Shown here: positions 46,973-57,441 of the stretch, piece by piece | Layout of the letters: each line of letters starts with the position of its first letter | Position numbering within the stretch: the first letter of the stretch is position 1 | NCBI GenBank assembly: GCA_903938815.1 | Contig: CAJAES010000009.1 | Span: 1-64,000, forward strand | From: an uncultured beta proteobacterium | GTDB lineage: Bacteria > Pseudomonadota > Gammaproteobacteria > Burkholderiales > Burkholderiaceae_C | Direction: 5' to 3' | DNA length: 64,000 nucleotides | Translations under genes and position numbers: made by a program | The notes under the pieces: generated by a model | The model's input: only the letters and a program-made list of their open reading frames with translations | What the model was told of the DNA's origin: nothing | The model's database searches: none

Positions 46973-46984
46973 GGCGCCGCGGCA

Positions 46985-47908
46985 TCACCCGCCGGGCAAA
47001 CCGCCGCCCGCGTCAACGGGTTTCGGGCCCGCCCGGCCCGGCCAGGCGGCCAGCAGCAGGCCCGCGAGCGCCAGGACCAGGGCGGCGCCATGCCCCGGCC
47101 CGAAGGGCTCGCCCAGCCAGCCGACGCCGATGCCCGCAGCCGTGATGGGCAGCAGGACGGCGAACACCCCGGCCCGCGATGCCGGGACGCCTTGCAGGCC
47201 GCGCATCCACAGCCACACCGAGACCATGCTGGCGGCCAGCGCATAGAACACCAGCAGCGACCAGTCGCGCGGGGCCACGGCCGTGAAGTCGAAGCTCATG
47301 GCCTGCCACACGCCAAAGGGCGTGACCAATGCCAGGCCCCAGAGATTGATCAGCGCGCTGATGCGCCGCGGCGAGACCTGCCCGGTGAGCTGCTTGCCGA
47401 TGACCACATAGCTGGCCTCGCAGATCACGGCGCCGACCAGCAGCGCGTAGCCCCACCACGGCCCGCCGGAGCCGGCATCGCCACCGCGCGACAGGGCCAG
47501 CAGGGCGATGCCGGCCACGGCACAGCCGATGGCTGCCACCATGCGGCCGCCGATGCGGTCCCCGAGCACGGCCCATGACATCAGCGCCACGGTGGCCGGG
47601 ATGGCCGCCATCACCACGCCAGCCGCCAGCGCAGACGTGGCCGCCACCCCGAACAGCATGCAGATGGAGAAGCCGAAGTTGCCGAGGAAGCTCTCCCAGA
47701 ACAGCAGCCGGCGGTCGCGCGCGGACAGGGGCGGGTCGCCCGGCAGTCGGCGCACCCAATGCAGCATCGCCACGGCCGCGATGCCGAAGCGCAGCCACGC
47801 CAGCAGGAAGACCGGAAACACCAGCACCAGCAGCTTGGACAGGCCGACGTACGAGCCGACCAGCACCATGCTCGACGCCAGGGCGCCATAGGCCAGCCAC
47901 GGCGTCAT
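46985..47908 (-). CDS. EamA/DMT-superfamily transporter
   Basis: Multiple TM helices, 'ALAAGVVMAAIPATVALMSWAVLGDRIGGRMVAAIGCAVAGIALL'; 1-nt gap from upstream GS-like gene. Confidence 0.87.
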   Translation of the reverse strand: MTPWLAYGALASSMVLVGSYVGLSKLLVLVFPVFLLAWLRFGIAAVAMLHWVRRLPGDPPLSARDRRLLFWESFLGNFGFSICMLFGVAATSALAAGVVMAAIPATVALMSWAVLGDRIGGRMVAAIGCAVAGIALLALSRGGDAGSGGPWWGYALLVGAVICEASYVVIGKQLTGQVSPRRISALINLWGLALVTPFGVWQAMSFDFTAVAPRDWSLLVFYALAASMVSVWLWMRGLQGVPASRAGVFAVLLPITAAGIGVGWLGEPFGPGHGAALVLALAGLLLAAWPGRAGPKPVDAGGGLPGG

Positions 47909-47909
47909 G

Positions 47910-49220
47910 CTAGAAGCGCGCGCCGTAGCGCTCCAGCTCCCAGGCGCTCACGTGGCGCGCGTAGGCCAGGGCTTCGTCCCGCTTGAGCTTCACGAACTCC
48001 GCGCTCAGCGTCTCGCCCAGCGCAGCCGTGATGACGGCATCTCCCTCCAGCGCTTCGCAGGCCTGGTTCAGCGTCTGGGGTAGCAGGCCGATGCCGCGCG
48101 CGCGGATCTCGCTCAGTGGCAGCGTGAAGAGATCGTCGGTGACCGCGGGGCCCGCGTCCAGTTGGCGATCGATGCCGTCGAGGCCGGCAGCGATCAGGGC
48201 GGCGGTGGCCAGATAGGGGTTCGCGCTGGCATCGGGCACGCGCCACTCGAACCGGCCGGGCAGGGTGCGCACGAGCGCGGTGCGGTTGTTGGAGCCGTGC
48301 GCGATGTAGGCCGGCGCCCAGGTGGTGCCGGACAGCGACTGGTTCACCGTCAGGCGCTTGTACGAGTTCACCGTGGGGGCAGCCAGGGCCGTCAAGGCCG
48401 GCGCATGTGCCAGCACGCCGGCCATGAAGGCGCGGCCCAGGGCAGACAGCTCGGCCTGCGGGTCGGCGAACAGGCACTCGGCGCCGCTCCACAGCGACAC
48501 GTGGAAATGCATGCCGCTGCCCGGCTGGTTGCCGAAGGGCTTGGGCATCATCGAGAACACCAGGCCGCGAGCCTCGGCCAGCGCATGCGCCGCCAGCTTG
48601 AAGAACATCAGCCGGTCGGCGCTGGCCAGCGCTTCGTCGTGGCGGAAGTTGACCTCGTACTGCCCGTGCGCGTCCTCGTGGTCGATCTGCTGCAGCGTGA
48701 AGCCGCAGGCCTGCAGGGCCTCGGCCAGTTCCTGCAGGAAGTCCGCCTGGCGCGGCAGCGACTTGAGGTCGTAGGAGGGCTTGTCGAGCCGGTCGAGCGG
48801 GTCGGCCGGGCCCCAGCCGTCGCGCTGCAGCAGGAAGAACTCGGGCTCGATGCCGGTCTGCAGATGCCAGCCCCGCTGGCTCAGGCGCGCCAGCTGCCGC
48901 CTGAGAACCTGGCGCGGGCAGGCGTCGAAGGGCTCGCCCGCGACGAACCCGTCACCGACGATGCGGGCCACGCCGGGCCACCACGGCAGAGCCTGGGCCG
49001 TACCGGCGTCACCCCGGGCGTAGTACTCGGCGCGCGGGCCGGTGCGCGGCAGGCCCGTGCCGGCGATGGAAGGCCCGGCAAAGCCGGCGCCCGTGGCAAG
49101 CACGTCGTCGAGGACGGCCAGCGGCACCAGCTTGCCCTTGGCGACGCCCTCGATGTCGGTGAACTGCACCAGCAGGGAATGCACGCCCTCGGCGTGCAGG
49201 CGGTCCTGCAGGGCACTCAT
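47910..49220 (-). CDS. Glutamine synthetase family protein (type III/GlnT-like, gamma-glutamyl-amine ligase?)
   Basis: 'LVQFTDIEGVAKGKLVPL', 'GIEPEFFLLQRDG', 'KPFGNQPGSGMHFHVSLW', 'GSNNRTALVRTL'. True start 49220 (MSALQDRL), not 49820. Confidence 0.9.
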   Translation of the reverse strand: MSALQDRLHAEGVHSLLVQFTDIEGVAKGKLVPLAVLDDVLATGAGFAGPSIAGTGLPRTGPRAEYYARGDAGTAQALPWWPGVARIVGDGFVAGEPFDACPRQVLRRQLARLSQRGWHLQTGIEPEFFLLQRDGWGPADPLDRLDKPSYDLKSLPRQADFLQELAEALQACGFTLQQIDHEDAHGQYEVNFRHDEALASADRLMFFKLAAHALAEARGLVFSMMPKPFGNQPGSGMHFHVSLWSGAECLFADPQAELSALGRAFMAGVLAHAPALTALAAPTVNSYKRLTVNQSLSGTTWAPAYIAHGSNNRTALVRTLPGRFEWRVPDASANPYLATAALIAAGLDGIDRQLDAGPAVTDDLFTLPLSEIRARGIGLLPQTLNQACEALEGDAVITAALGETLSAEFVKLKRDEALAYARHVSAWELERYGARF

Positions 49221-50488
49221 GCGTTCAACAGGGCCTCGCGCAGGATCGTCAGCGCCTCGTCGAACAGAGGCTCCGCGATGGTCAGCGGAAACAGGAAGCG
49301 CAGGACATTGCCGTTCACGCCGCAGCTCAGCAGGATCAGGCCCTGCTGCAGGGCCAGGGCCTGTACGCGCTTCGTGAAGTCGGCGTCCGGTTCGGTGCTG
49401 CCGGCGCGGTTGAATTCCACCGCGACCATGGCGCCCAGGCCGCGCACATCGGCGATCTGCGGCACGCGGTCGCGCAGTGCGCCGATCTCGGCCTTGAGGC
49501 GCTCGCCGAGCTTCGCGCCGCGCTGCGGCAGTTGCTCCTCGGCCATGATCTCGATCACGGCGTGCGCCGCGGCGATGGCCATCGGGTTGCCGGCGTAGGT
49601 GCCCCCCAGGCCGCCGGGGGCGGGCGCGTCCATGATCTCGGCGCGGCCCGTGACGGCCGACAGCGGCATGCCCGCCGCCAGAGACTTGGCGCTGACGAGA
49701 ATGTCCGGGATGACACCGAACTGCTCCATCGCGAACATCGTCCCGGTGCGGCCGAAGCCGCTCTGGACCTCGTCGGCGATCAGCAGGATGCCGTGCTCGT
49801 CGCAGAGTTCGCGCAGCCACTGCACTGCGGCGGACTGGATCACGTTGAAGCCGCCTTCACCCTGAATCGGCTCGAAGATGATGGCCGCCACGCGCGAAGG
49901 CTCGATGTCGGCCTTGAACAGGTGATGCACGGCCTTCTTCACCTCGGCCAGATCGGCGCAGTGGCAGGGGAAGGGCGCGTGATAGATCTCGGGCGGGAAC
50001 GGGCCGAAGCCGGCCTTGTAGGGCTGCACCTTGCCCGTCAGCGCCACGGCGAACATGCTGCGGCCGTGGAAGGCGCCGCTGAACGCGATGACGCCCGAGC
50101 GCTTCGTGGCCGAGCGGGCGATCTTCATCGCGTTCTCGACGGCCTCGGCGCCGGTGGAGAAGAACGCGGTCTTCTTGGCGTGCGAGCCGGGCGTCAGCGC
50201 ATTCAGCTTCTCGGCCAGCGACACATAGCTCTCGTAGGGCACCACCTGGTAGCAGGTGTGCGTGAAACGCTCCAGCTGCGCCTGCAGTGCGGCCTTGACC
50301 TTCGGGTGGCCGTGGCCGACGTTCATGACGGCAATGCCGCCGGCGAAATCGATGAAGCGGCGACCTTCGACGTCCCAGAGCTCGGCGCCCTCGGCGCGGT
50401 CGACGAAGAAGGGCGCCATCACGCCCACGCCACGCGGGGTGGCGGCGGCCTTGCGGGCCAGGATCTGCTCGTTCAGGGAGTGGTTCAT
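49217..50488 (-). CDS. gabT: 4-aminobutyrate aminotransferase
   Basis: 'DEVQSGFGRTGTMFAMEQFGVIPDILVSAKSLAAGMPLSAVTG' class III aminotransferase, GABA-T-like. Confidence 0.93.
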   Translation of the reverse strand: MNHSLNEQILARKAAATPRGVGVMAPFFVDRAEGAELWDVEGRRFIDFAGGIAVMNVGHGHPKVKAALQAQLERFTHTCYQVVPYESYVSLAEKLNALTPGSHAKKTAFFSTGAEAVENAMKIARSATKRSGVIAFSGAFHGRSMFAVALTGKVQPYKAGFGPFPPEIYHAPFPCHCADLAEVKKAVHHLFKADIEPSRVAAIIFEPIQGEGGFNVIQSAAVQWLRELCDEHGILLIADEVQSGFGRTGTMFAMEQFGVIPDILVSAKSLAAGMPLSAVTGRAEIMDAPAPGGLGGTYAGNPMAIAAAHAVIEIMAEEQLPQRGAKLGERLKAEIGALRDRVPQIADVRGLGAMVAVEFNRAGSTEPDADFTKRVQALALQQGLILLSCGVNGNVLRFLFPLTIAEPLFDEALTILREALLNA

Positions 50489-51984
50489 GGCTTGTCTGCG
50501 TCGATGCGCAGCCAGGTCGTCTTCAGTTCGGTGTACTTGTCGAAGGCGTGCAGGCTCTTGTCGCGGCCGTTGCCGCTTTGCTTGAAGCCGCCGAAGGGAA
50601 CGGTGATGTCGTCCTCGTCGTACTGGTTCACATGCACCGTGCCGGCCTTGAGGGCCCGGGCCACGCGGTGCGCGCGGTTGACGTTGTCGCTCCAGACGCT
50701 GGCCTGCAGGCCGTAGGCGCTGGCGTTGGCCAGCGCGACGGCTTCGGCTTCGGTCTCGAACCGGATGATCGACAGCACCGGGCCGAAGATCTCCTCGCGG
50801 GCGATGGTCATGCCGTTGAGCACGCCGTCGAACACCGTGGGCTCGACATAGCAGCCGCCGGTCTCGGTGCGGGCCTGATGGCCGCCGGCCACGAGCCGCG
50901 CGCCTTCGTCACGCCCGGCGGCGATGAAGCCGAGCACGGTCTTCATCTGCGTGGCATCGACCAGTGCGCCCATCACGGTGGCCGGGTCCAGCGGGTCGGC
51001 CGGCGCGTACTGCGGCACTTCTCCGGCCACGATCTCGACGAACCGGTCGGCGATGCTGGCATGCACCAGCACGCGCGAGGGTGCGTTGCAGCTCTCGCCC
51101 TGGTTGAAGAACATGCTGCCCGCGACCGTCTTCGCGGCGCGTTCCACGTCTCCGAAATCCGGGAACACCAGGAACGCCGATTTCCCGCCGAGTTCGTTGT
51201 AGACGCGCTTGAGGTTGCTGCGGCCCGCGTACTCCAGCATGCGCCGGCCCGTGCGCGTGGAGCCCGTGAAGCCGATGGCGTCCACGTCCATGTGCAGCGC
51301 CAGCGCCTCGCCGGCCTCGTGCCCGTAGCCGGGAACAACGTTGAACACGCCCGGGGGCAGGCCGGCCTCCACCGCCAGTTCGGCCAGCCGCAGCGCGGTC
51401 AGCGGGCTCTTCTCGCTGGGCTTGAGCACCACCGAGTTGCCCGCCGCGAGCGCTGGCCCGAGCTTCCAGGCGGCCATGATCATGGGGTAGTTCCAGGGCA
51501 CGATGACCCCGATCACGCCCATGGGCTCGCGCGTGATCATCGCGAGCGAGTTCGACGCCGTCGGCGCGATCTCGTCGTAGATCTTGTCCACGGCCTCGGC
51601 GTACCAGGCGATGGTGCGGGCTGTCGAAGGCACATCGACGCCTAGCGCGTACTGGATGGGCTTGCCCATGTCCAGGGTCTCGAGCAGCGCGAGTTCGTCG
51701 CGCGCCGAGAGGATCTTCTCCGCGAACCGCTGCAGGATCTTCTTGCGCACCGCCGGCGCCTTGCCGGCCCAGCGGCCGTCGGCAAAGGCCGAACGCGCGC
51801 TGCGCACAGCGGCGTCGATGTCGGCCGCCTGCCCGCGCACCACGCTGCCCAGCAGCCGCCCGTCGATGGGCGAATGCTTGTCGAAACGCTGGCCGTCCCG
51901 GGCTTCCACGCGCTGGCCATCGATGACGGCACGCCCGTCGACGGCGATGGCCGCAGCGCGGGCGGCCCAGTCGGCCGCGCCCAT
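50485..51984 (-). CDS. puuC: Aldehyde dehydrogenase, PuuC-like
   Basis: 'MIMAAWKLGPALAAGNSVVLKPSEKSPLTA', 'ELGGKSAFLVFPD', 'NQGESCNAPSRVLVH' catalytic Cys, 'FGGFKQSGNGRDKSLHAFDKYTELKTTWL'. Start 51984. Confidence 0.92.
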   Translation of the reverse strand: MGAADWAARAAAIAVDGRAVIDGQRVEARDGQRFDKHSPIDGRLLGSVVRGQAADIDAAVRSARSAFADGRWAGKAPAVRKKILQRFAEKILSARDELALLETLDMGKPIQYALGVDVPSTARTIAWYAEAVDKIYDEIAPTASNSLAMITREPMGVIGVIVPWNYPMIMAAWKLGPALAAGNSVVLKPSEKSPLTALRLAELAVEAGLPPGVFNVVPGYGHEAGEALALHMDVDAIGFTGSTRTGRRMLEYAGRSNLKRVYNELGGKSAFLVFPDFGDVERAAKTVAGSMFFNQGESCNAPSRVLVHASIADRFVEIVAGEVPQYAPADPLDPATVMGALVDATQMKTVLGFIAAGRDEGARLVAGGHQARTETGGCYVEPTVFDGVLNGMTIAREEIFGPVLSIIRFETEAEAVALANASAYGLQASVWSDNVNRAHRVARALKAGTVHVNQYDEDDITVPFGGFKQSGNGRDKSLHAFDKYTELKTTWLRIDADKP

Positions 51985-53381
51985 CAGAAGGTCACCACCA
52001 CGGAGGTGCCGAGCAGATGGTTGGTCTTGCGATAGTTGCCGTTCTCGCCGATGAAGGCCGGGCCGTTGGCGCCGTCCAGCCGGTACTCGACCTTGAACGT
52101 GGTGTTCAGGCCATACAGGTAGGCCAGACCCATCGACACGGCGTGCCGGTTCAAGCCCTTGCCCGAGGCGTCTGCGCCCCAGGTGGCGGTGTTGCTGTCG
52201 AAGGCCATCTTCGGGCCGAAGCCGTTGCGTCCGTCGGCGACCAGGGTGTTGCAGTCGTCGTCGCCGCAAGCCGGGACGGACCCGAAGATGCCGCCGCCGT
52301 TCTTGTCGTTCTTGACATAGTCTGCCCGCACCGTGCCCTTCAGGCGCGGCGAGAAGCTGTAGGACACCAGCGCGGACAGGCCGGCCCATTCGGCGTCGCC
52401 GTTCGCGGCGCCGTCGCGGATGCGGCCCACGCCGATCTGGCCCTGCAGCGACCAGTCGCCGCGCGTGTAGTAGCCGTCCACCTCGAAGGTGTCGATGCGC
52501 GAGCCGAAGCTCTTGCCGTGCACGCCGGCGAAGCCGAAGCCGTCGAACTCGCCCTTGGAGTAGTCCACGCGATAGGCCAGCACCGGGGCCTGGTTGTCGC
52601 GGTCGTAGCGGCTGGCGTTCATGTTGCCGACGAAGACCCGCGTCCACCACTTGCCGCGCGTGATGTCGAGCGCGGCGCCGGTGTAGAAGCTGGGGATCGT
52701 GAAGTCGAACAGCAGGTTGTGCGTGATCAGCGACTGCTGGTGCGCCCAGATGTACTCGTAGCCCGACCAGTCGGGGATCTGGCCAAGCCACAGGCGGGTC
52801 TGGTTGTCGGTGAGTTCAATGGAGACCGAGGCCTCGTGAACCACCGAGCCCACGTTGTAGCCCGAGGAAGCGTTCTTCTGCGGTGCAAGGGTCAGGCGCC
52901 ACTTGGTGCCGTCCTCGGTCTCCTTCTGGATGTCGAGCATGGCCTGCCCGAAGTAGGAGTTGTCGTAGCCGAAGAGGTCGTCGGGGTAGGACAGGTCGCC
53001 GCCGTTGCCGGAGAAGCCGTTCAGGAAGGCGAAGCTGCCGCCGCGCGTCTTGGTCCAGATGTAGGTCGGGTCCAGCATGCCGCTGATCACCAGGCCCTTG
53101 AAGCCCTGGTCGGTGAAGCTGTCCTGCATCGACTCGGCCTTGACGGCGATGCGATTGAATTCAGCCGCCTGTTCCGGCGTCATGCCCCACTGCGACGCCG
53201 CCGGTGCGGCGGCAGGCTTGGCCTCGGCGGCCTTGAGCTTGGATTCGAGCTCGTTGACGCGGTCGCGCAAGGCGCGGAGTTCCTTCAGGACCTCCTCGTT
53301 GCTCTGCGCGGCGGCGGGCGCGGCGGCACCGAAGGCGGCCGCGAGGGCCAGGGCCAGCAGTGTGGGGCGGACGTTGTTCAT
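51984..53381 (-). CDS. DUF3138 family porin-like outer membrane protein
   Basis: Signal peptide, coiled coil 'EEVLKELRALRDRVNELESKLKAAEAK', beta-barrel-like body, terminal aromatic 'TSVVVTF'. Confidence 0.83.
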   Translation of the reverse strand: MNNVRPTLLALALAAAFGAAAPAAAQSNEEVLKELRALRDRVNELESKLKAAEAKPAAAPAASQWGMTPEQAAEFNRIAVKAESMQDSFTDQGFKGLVISGMLDPTYIWTKTRGGSFAFLNGFSGNGGDLSYPDDLFGYDNSYFGQAMLDIQKETEDGTKWRLTLAPQKNASSGYNVGSVVHEASVSIELTDNQTRLWLGQIPDWSGYEYIWAHQQSLITHNLLFDFTIPSFYTGAALDITRGKWWTRVFVGNMNASRYDRDNQAPVLAYRVDYSKGEFDGFGFAGVHGKSFGSRIDTFEVDGYYTRGDWSLQGQIGVGRIRDGAANGDAEWAGLSALVSYSFSPRLKGTVRADYVKNDKNGGGIFGSVPACGDDDCNTLVADGRNGFGPKMAFDSNTATWGADASGKGLNRHAVSMGLAYLYGLNTTFKVEYRLDGANGPAFIGENGNYRKTNHLLGTSVVVTF

Positions 53382-53420
53382 CGGTCTCTCCTCTTGAGGT
53401 GCAATCGGTTCAGGCGCGCA

Positions 53421-54260
53421 TCACGCGCGGTTCGCAGCGGACATTTCCAGGGCACGACGGCGCTCGGCGCGGGCGATGAGCCAGCTTGCGAGCACCACGC
53501 CGACAGCGACGACCACCACGATGATGGTCGCCACGGCATTCACGCTGGGGTTCAGTCCCAGGCGGGCGCGGGAGAAGATGACGAGCGGCATCGTCGTCGC
53601 GCCGGGCCCGGACAGGAAGGCGGAAATCACGACGTCGTCCAGCGATATCGTGAAGGTGAGCAGCCAGGCCGACACCAGCGACTGCGCGATCATCGGCAGC
53701 GTGACGAGCCAGAAGACCTGCGGCGGCCGCGCGCCGAGGTCCATCGCGGCCTCCTCGAGCTGAGGGTTCATGTCGCGCAGGCGCGACTGGATCACGACCG
53801 TCGCGTAGGCCATGCCCAGCAGCAGGTGTCCGAGCCAGATGGTCATCATGCCCCGCTCGGGGAAGCCGAGCGCCCGCTGCACGCTCACCAGCATCAGCAG
53901 CAGCGACAGGCCGACCACCACTTCGGGCATCACCAGCGGTGCGCTGACCATGCCCGAAAAAATGGTGCGGCCGCCGAAGCGCTTGTACTTCACCAAGGCG
54001 AAGGCAGCGAATGTGCCGAGCACCACCGAGCCGCAGGCCGTGAGGAACGCGATCTTCAGGCTCAGCCACAGGCCGGCGATCATCTCGCGGTCGTTGGCGA
54101 GCTGCGCATACCACTTGAGCGTGAAGCCGCGCCAGGCGTTGGGAATGGGCGAGTCGTTGAACGAGAAGACGATCAGCGCCACGATCGGCAGGTACAGGAA
54201 CACGTACCCCGCCGACAGCCAGCCGCGCGCGAACCAGGTGTTGATCACCGAGGCCCTCAT
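53421..54260 (-). CDS. potI: Polyamine ABC transporter permease (PotI-like)
   Basis: 'PLVMPEVVVGLSLLLML', 'LEEAAMDLGARPPQVFWLVTLPMI' EAA loop. Start 54260. Confidence 0.93.
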   Translation of the reverse strand: MRASVINTWFARGWLSAGYVFLYLPIVALIVFSFNDSPIPNAWRGFTLKWYAQLANDREMIAGLWLSLKIAFLTACGSVVLGTFAAFALVKYKRFGGRTIFSGMVSAPLVMPEVVVGLSLLLMLVSVQRALGFPERGMMTIWLGHLLLGMAYATVVIQSRLRDMNPQLEEAAMDLGARPPQVFWLVTLPMIAQSLVSAWLLTFTISLDDVVISAFLSGPGATTMPLVIFSRARLGLNPSVNAVATIIVVVVAVGVVLASWLIARAERRRALEMSAANRA

Positions 54261-55176
54261 TTCGAGGCCTCCTGGCTTTCGGCCTGGTATTTGTTGAAGA
54301 CGGCCAGCGGCACGATGATCAGCAGCACCATCACGACCGCCACGCTCGACGCCATCGGCCAGTCGTTGTTGGAGAAGAACTCGTCCCACATCACGCGGCC
54401 GATCATCAGCGTCTCGGGGCCACCCAGCAGTTCGGGGATGACGAACTCGCCCACGCACGGAATGAACACCAGCATCGCGCCCGCGATGATGCCGGCCTTG
54501 GACATCGGGACGGTGATCTTCCAGAACGCCACCCAGGGCGACGCGCCCAGGTCGGCAGCGGCCTCGAGCAGCCGCAGGTCCAGCTTGGCGAGGTTGCCGA
54601 ACAGCGGCAGGATCATGAAGGGCAGGTAGGTGTAGGTCATGCCCAGCACCAGGGAGAACGGAGTGTTCATCAGCTTGCCCGGCGCCGGGATCAGGCCGAG
54701 CGCGAAGAGCACCTGGTCGAGCCCGCTGCCGATGATCACGTCGGACACCCAGCCGTTGGTGCTGAGCAGGCCCTTCCAGGCGTACACGCGCAGCAGGAAG
54801 CTCGTCCAGAAGGGCAGCATCACCAGCATCAGCAGCGCCGGCTGCAGCGACGGCTTGGCGCGCGCCATGAAGTAGGCGAACGGGTACCCGAGCAACAGGC
54901 ACAGCACCGTGGTGGCGGCCGCGTATTTCAGGCTGGACAGATAGGTGCTGACATACAGCGGGTCTTCCAGGATGAAGAGGTAGTTGCTGAACTTCAGGCT
55001 CAGCTGCAGGACCCCTTCCTGCCAGGTGACGATGTCCTTGAAGGTCACGACCTCCATCTCGGACACGCTGATCTTGAGCACCACCAGGAATGGCAGCAGG
55101 AAGAACAGCAGCAGGAATCCGTAGGGCACGCCGATCACGGGCGCGCGGCTCGAGAAGAGGGCCTTCAGGCGGGACA

Positions 55177-55180
<4 letters not shown>
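54257..55180 (-). CDS. potH: Polyamine ABC transporter permease (PotH-like)
   Basis: 'LLEAAADLGASPWVAFWKITVPMSKAGIIAGAMLVFIPCVGEFVIPELLGG'. Confidence 0.93.
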
Positions 55181-56280
<1,100 letters not shown>

Positions 56281-57393
56281 TTACAGACCGGTCTTGAAGG
56301 ACGTGAAGGTGCGCGTCATGAGGCGGCGCAGGTCGTTGTTGATGGCGTCGGGCGCCACCATCTTGCCCATGTCGCCGGCCGACAGGAACACCGTCGGGTT
56401 GGTCGCCACCTCGGGCTTGACGAACTGCTTGGACGGCAGGTTCGGGTTGGCGTAGAAGACCTTGTTCGTCAGGCTCGCGTGCACCTGCGGGCGCAGGATG
56501 TAGTCGATGAACTTCTGCGCGTTGCCCGGGCGCGGCGCGTCGGCCGGAATCACCATCACGTCGAAGAACAGCACGCCGCCGGTCTTCGGGATCAGGGCCT
56601 CGATCTTCTGGCCGGTCTTGCCCTCGATGGCGCGCTGGCGCGCGATGTTGATGTCGCCCGACCAGCCCACGGCCACGCAGACCGAGCCGTTGGCCATGTC
56701 GTTGATGTAGCCCGACGAGCTGAACAGCGTGACGTTCGGGCGGATCGTCTTCAGCAGCTGACCGGCTGCCGCGTAGTCGGATGCCGTCTTGCTGTACGCG
56801 GGCTTGCCCAGGTAGTGCAGCGCGACCGGAACGATCTCGGTCGCCGAATCGAGGAAGGACACGCCGCAGCTCTTCAGCTTGCTGACGTACTCCGGCTTGA
56901 AGACGAGGTCCCAGGTGTTCTCGGGCATGGGCATGCTGCCGAGCGCCGCCTTGACCTTGTCGACGTTGATGCCCACGGTGGTGAAGCCCCAGAGCCAGTT
57001 CACCATGTACTGGTTGCCCGGGTCCATCTTGGCCAGCTGCGCCTGCAGCGCCGGATCCAGGTTCTTCAGGTTCGGGATCTTGTCCTTGTCCAGCTTGCGC
57101 AGCAGGCCGCCGTCGAGCTGCAGCTTGGCCCAGTTGGACGACGGCACGATGATGTCGTAGCCCGTCTTGCCCGCCACCAGCTTGGCGTGGACGATCTCGT
57201 TGTTGTCGAAGTTGTCGTATCGGACCTTGATGCCGGTTTCCTTCTCGAAATTGGCAATCGTGTCCTCAGCGATGTAGTCCGACCAGTTGTAGATGTTGAG
57301 GACCTTCTCTTCCTCCTGGGCCAGGGTCGGCGATGACGCCAGGATTGCGGCCAGTGCCAGGCCGGAACGCGCGAGAAAGGACTGCATCTTCAT
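56281..57393 (-). CDS. potF: Polyamine-binding periplasmic protein (PotF-like)
   Basis: Signal peptide, 'EKVLNIYNWSDYIAEDTIANFEKETGIKVRYDNFDNNEIVHAKLVAGKTGYDIIVPSS'. Confidence 0.95.
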   Translation of the reverse strand: MKMQSFLARSGLALAAILASSPTLAQEEEKVLNIYNWSDYIAEDTIANFEKETGIKVRYDNFDNNEIVHAKLVAGKTGYDIIVPSSNWAKLQLDGGLLRKLDKDKIPNLKNLDPALQAQLAKMDPGNQYMVNWLWGFTTVGINVDKVKAALGSMPMPENTWDLVFKPEYVSKLKSCGVSFLDSATEIVPVALHYLGKPAYSKTASDYAAAGQLLKTIRPNVTLFSSSGYINDMANGSVCVAVGWSGDINIARQRAIEGKTGQKIEALIPKTGGVLFFDVMVIPADAPRPGNAQKFIDYILRPQVHASLTNKVFYANPNLPSKQFVKPEVATNPTVFLSAGDMGKMVAPDAINNDLRRLMTRTFTSFKTGL

Positions 57394-57441
57394 GGTGACA
57401 ACCTCCAGGGGGAAGGGGCGTAACGATGGTGGGCGGGGAGT

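Noticed and set aside
52017-54629. 870-aa plus-strand ORF over the DUF3138 porin and ABC permease genes
   Set aside because: Shadow of two clear minus-strand genes; His/Arg-rich composition.
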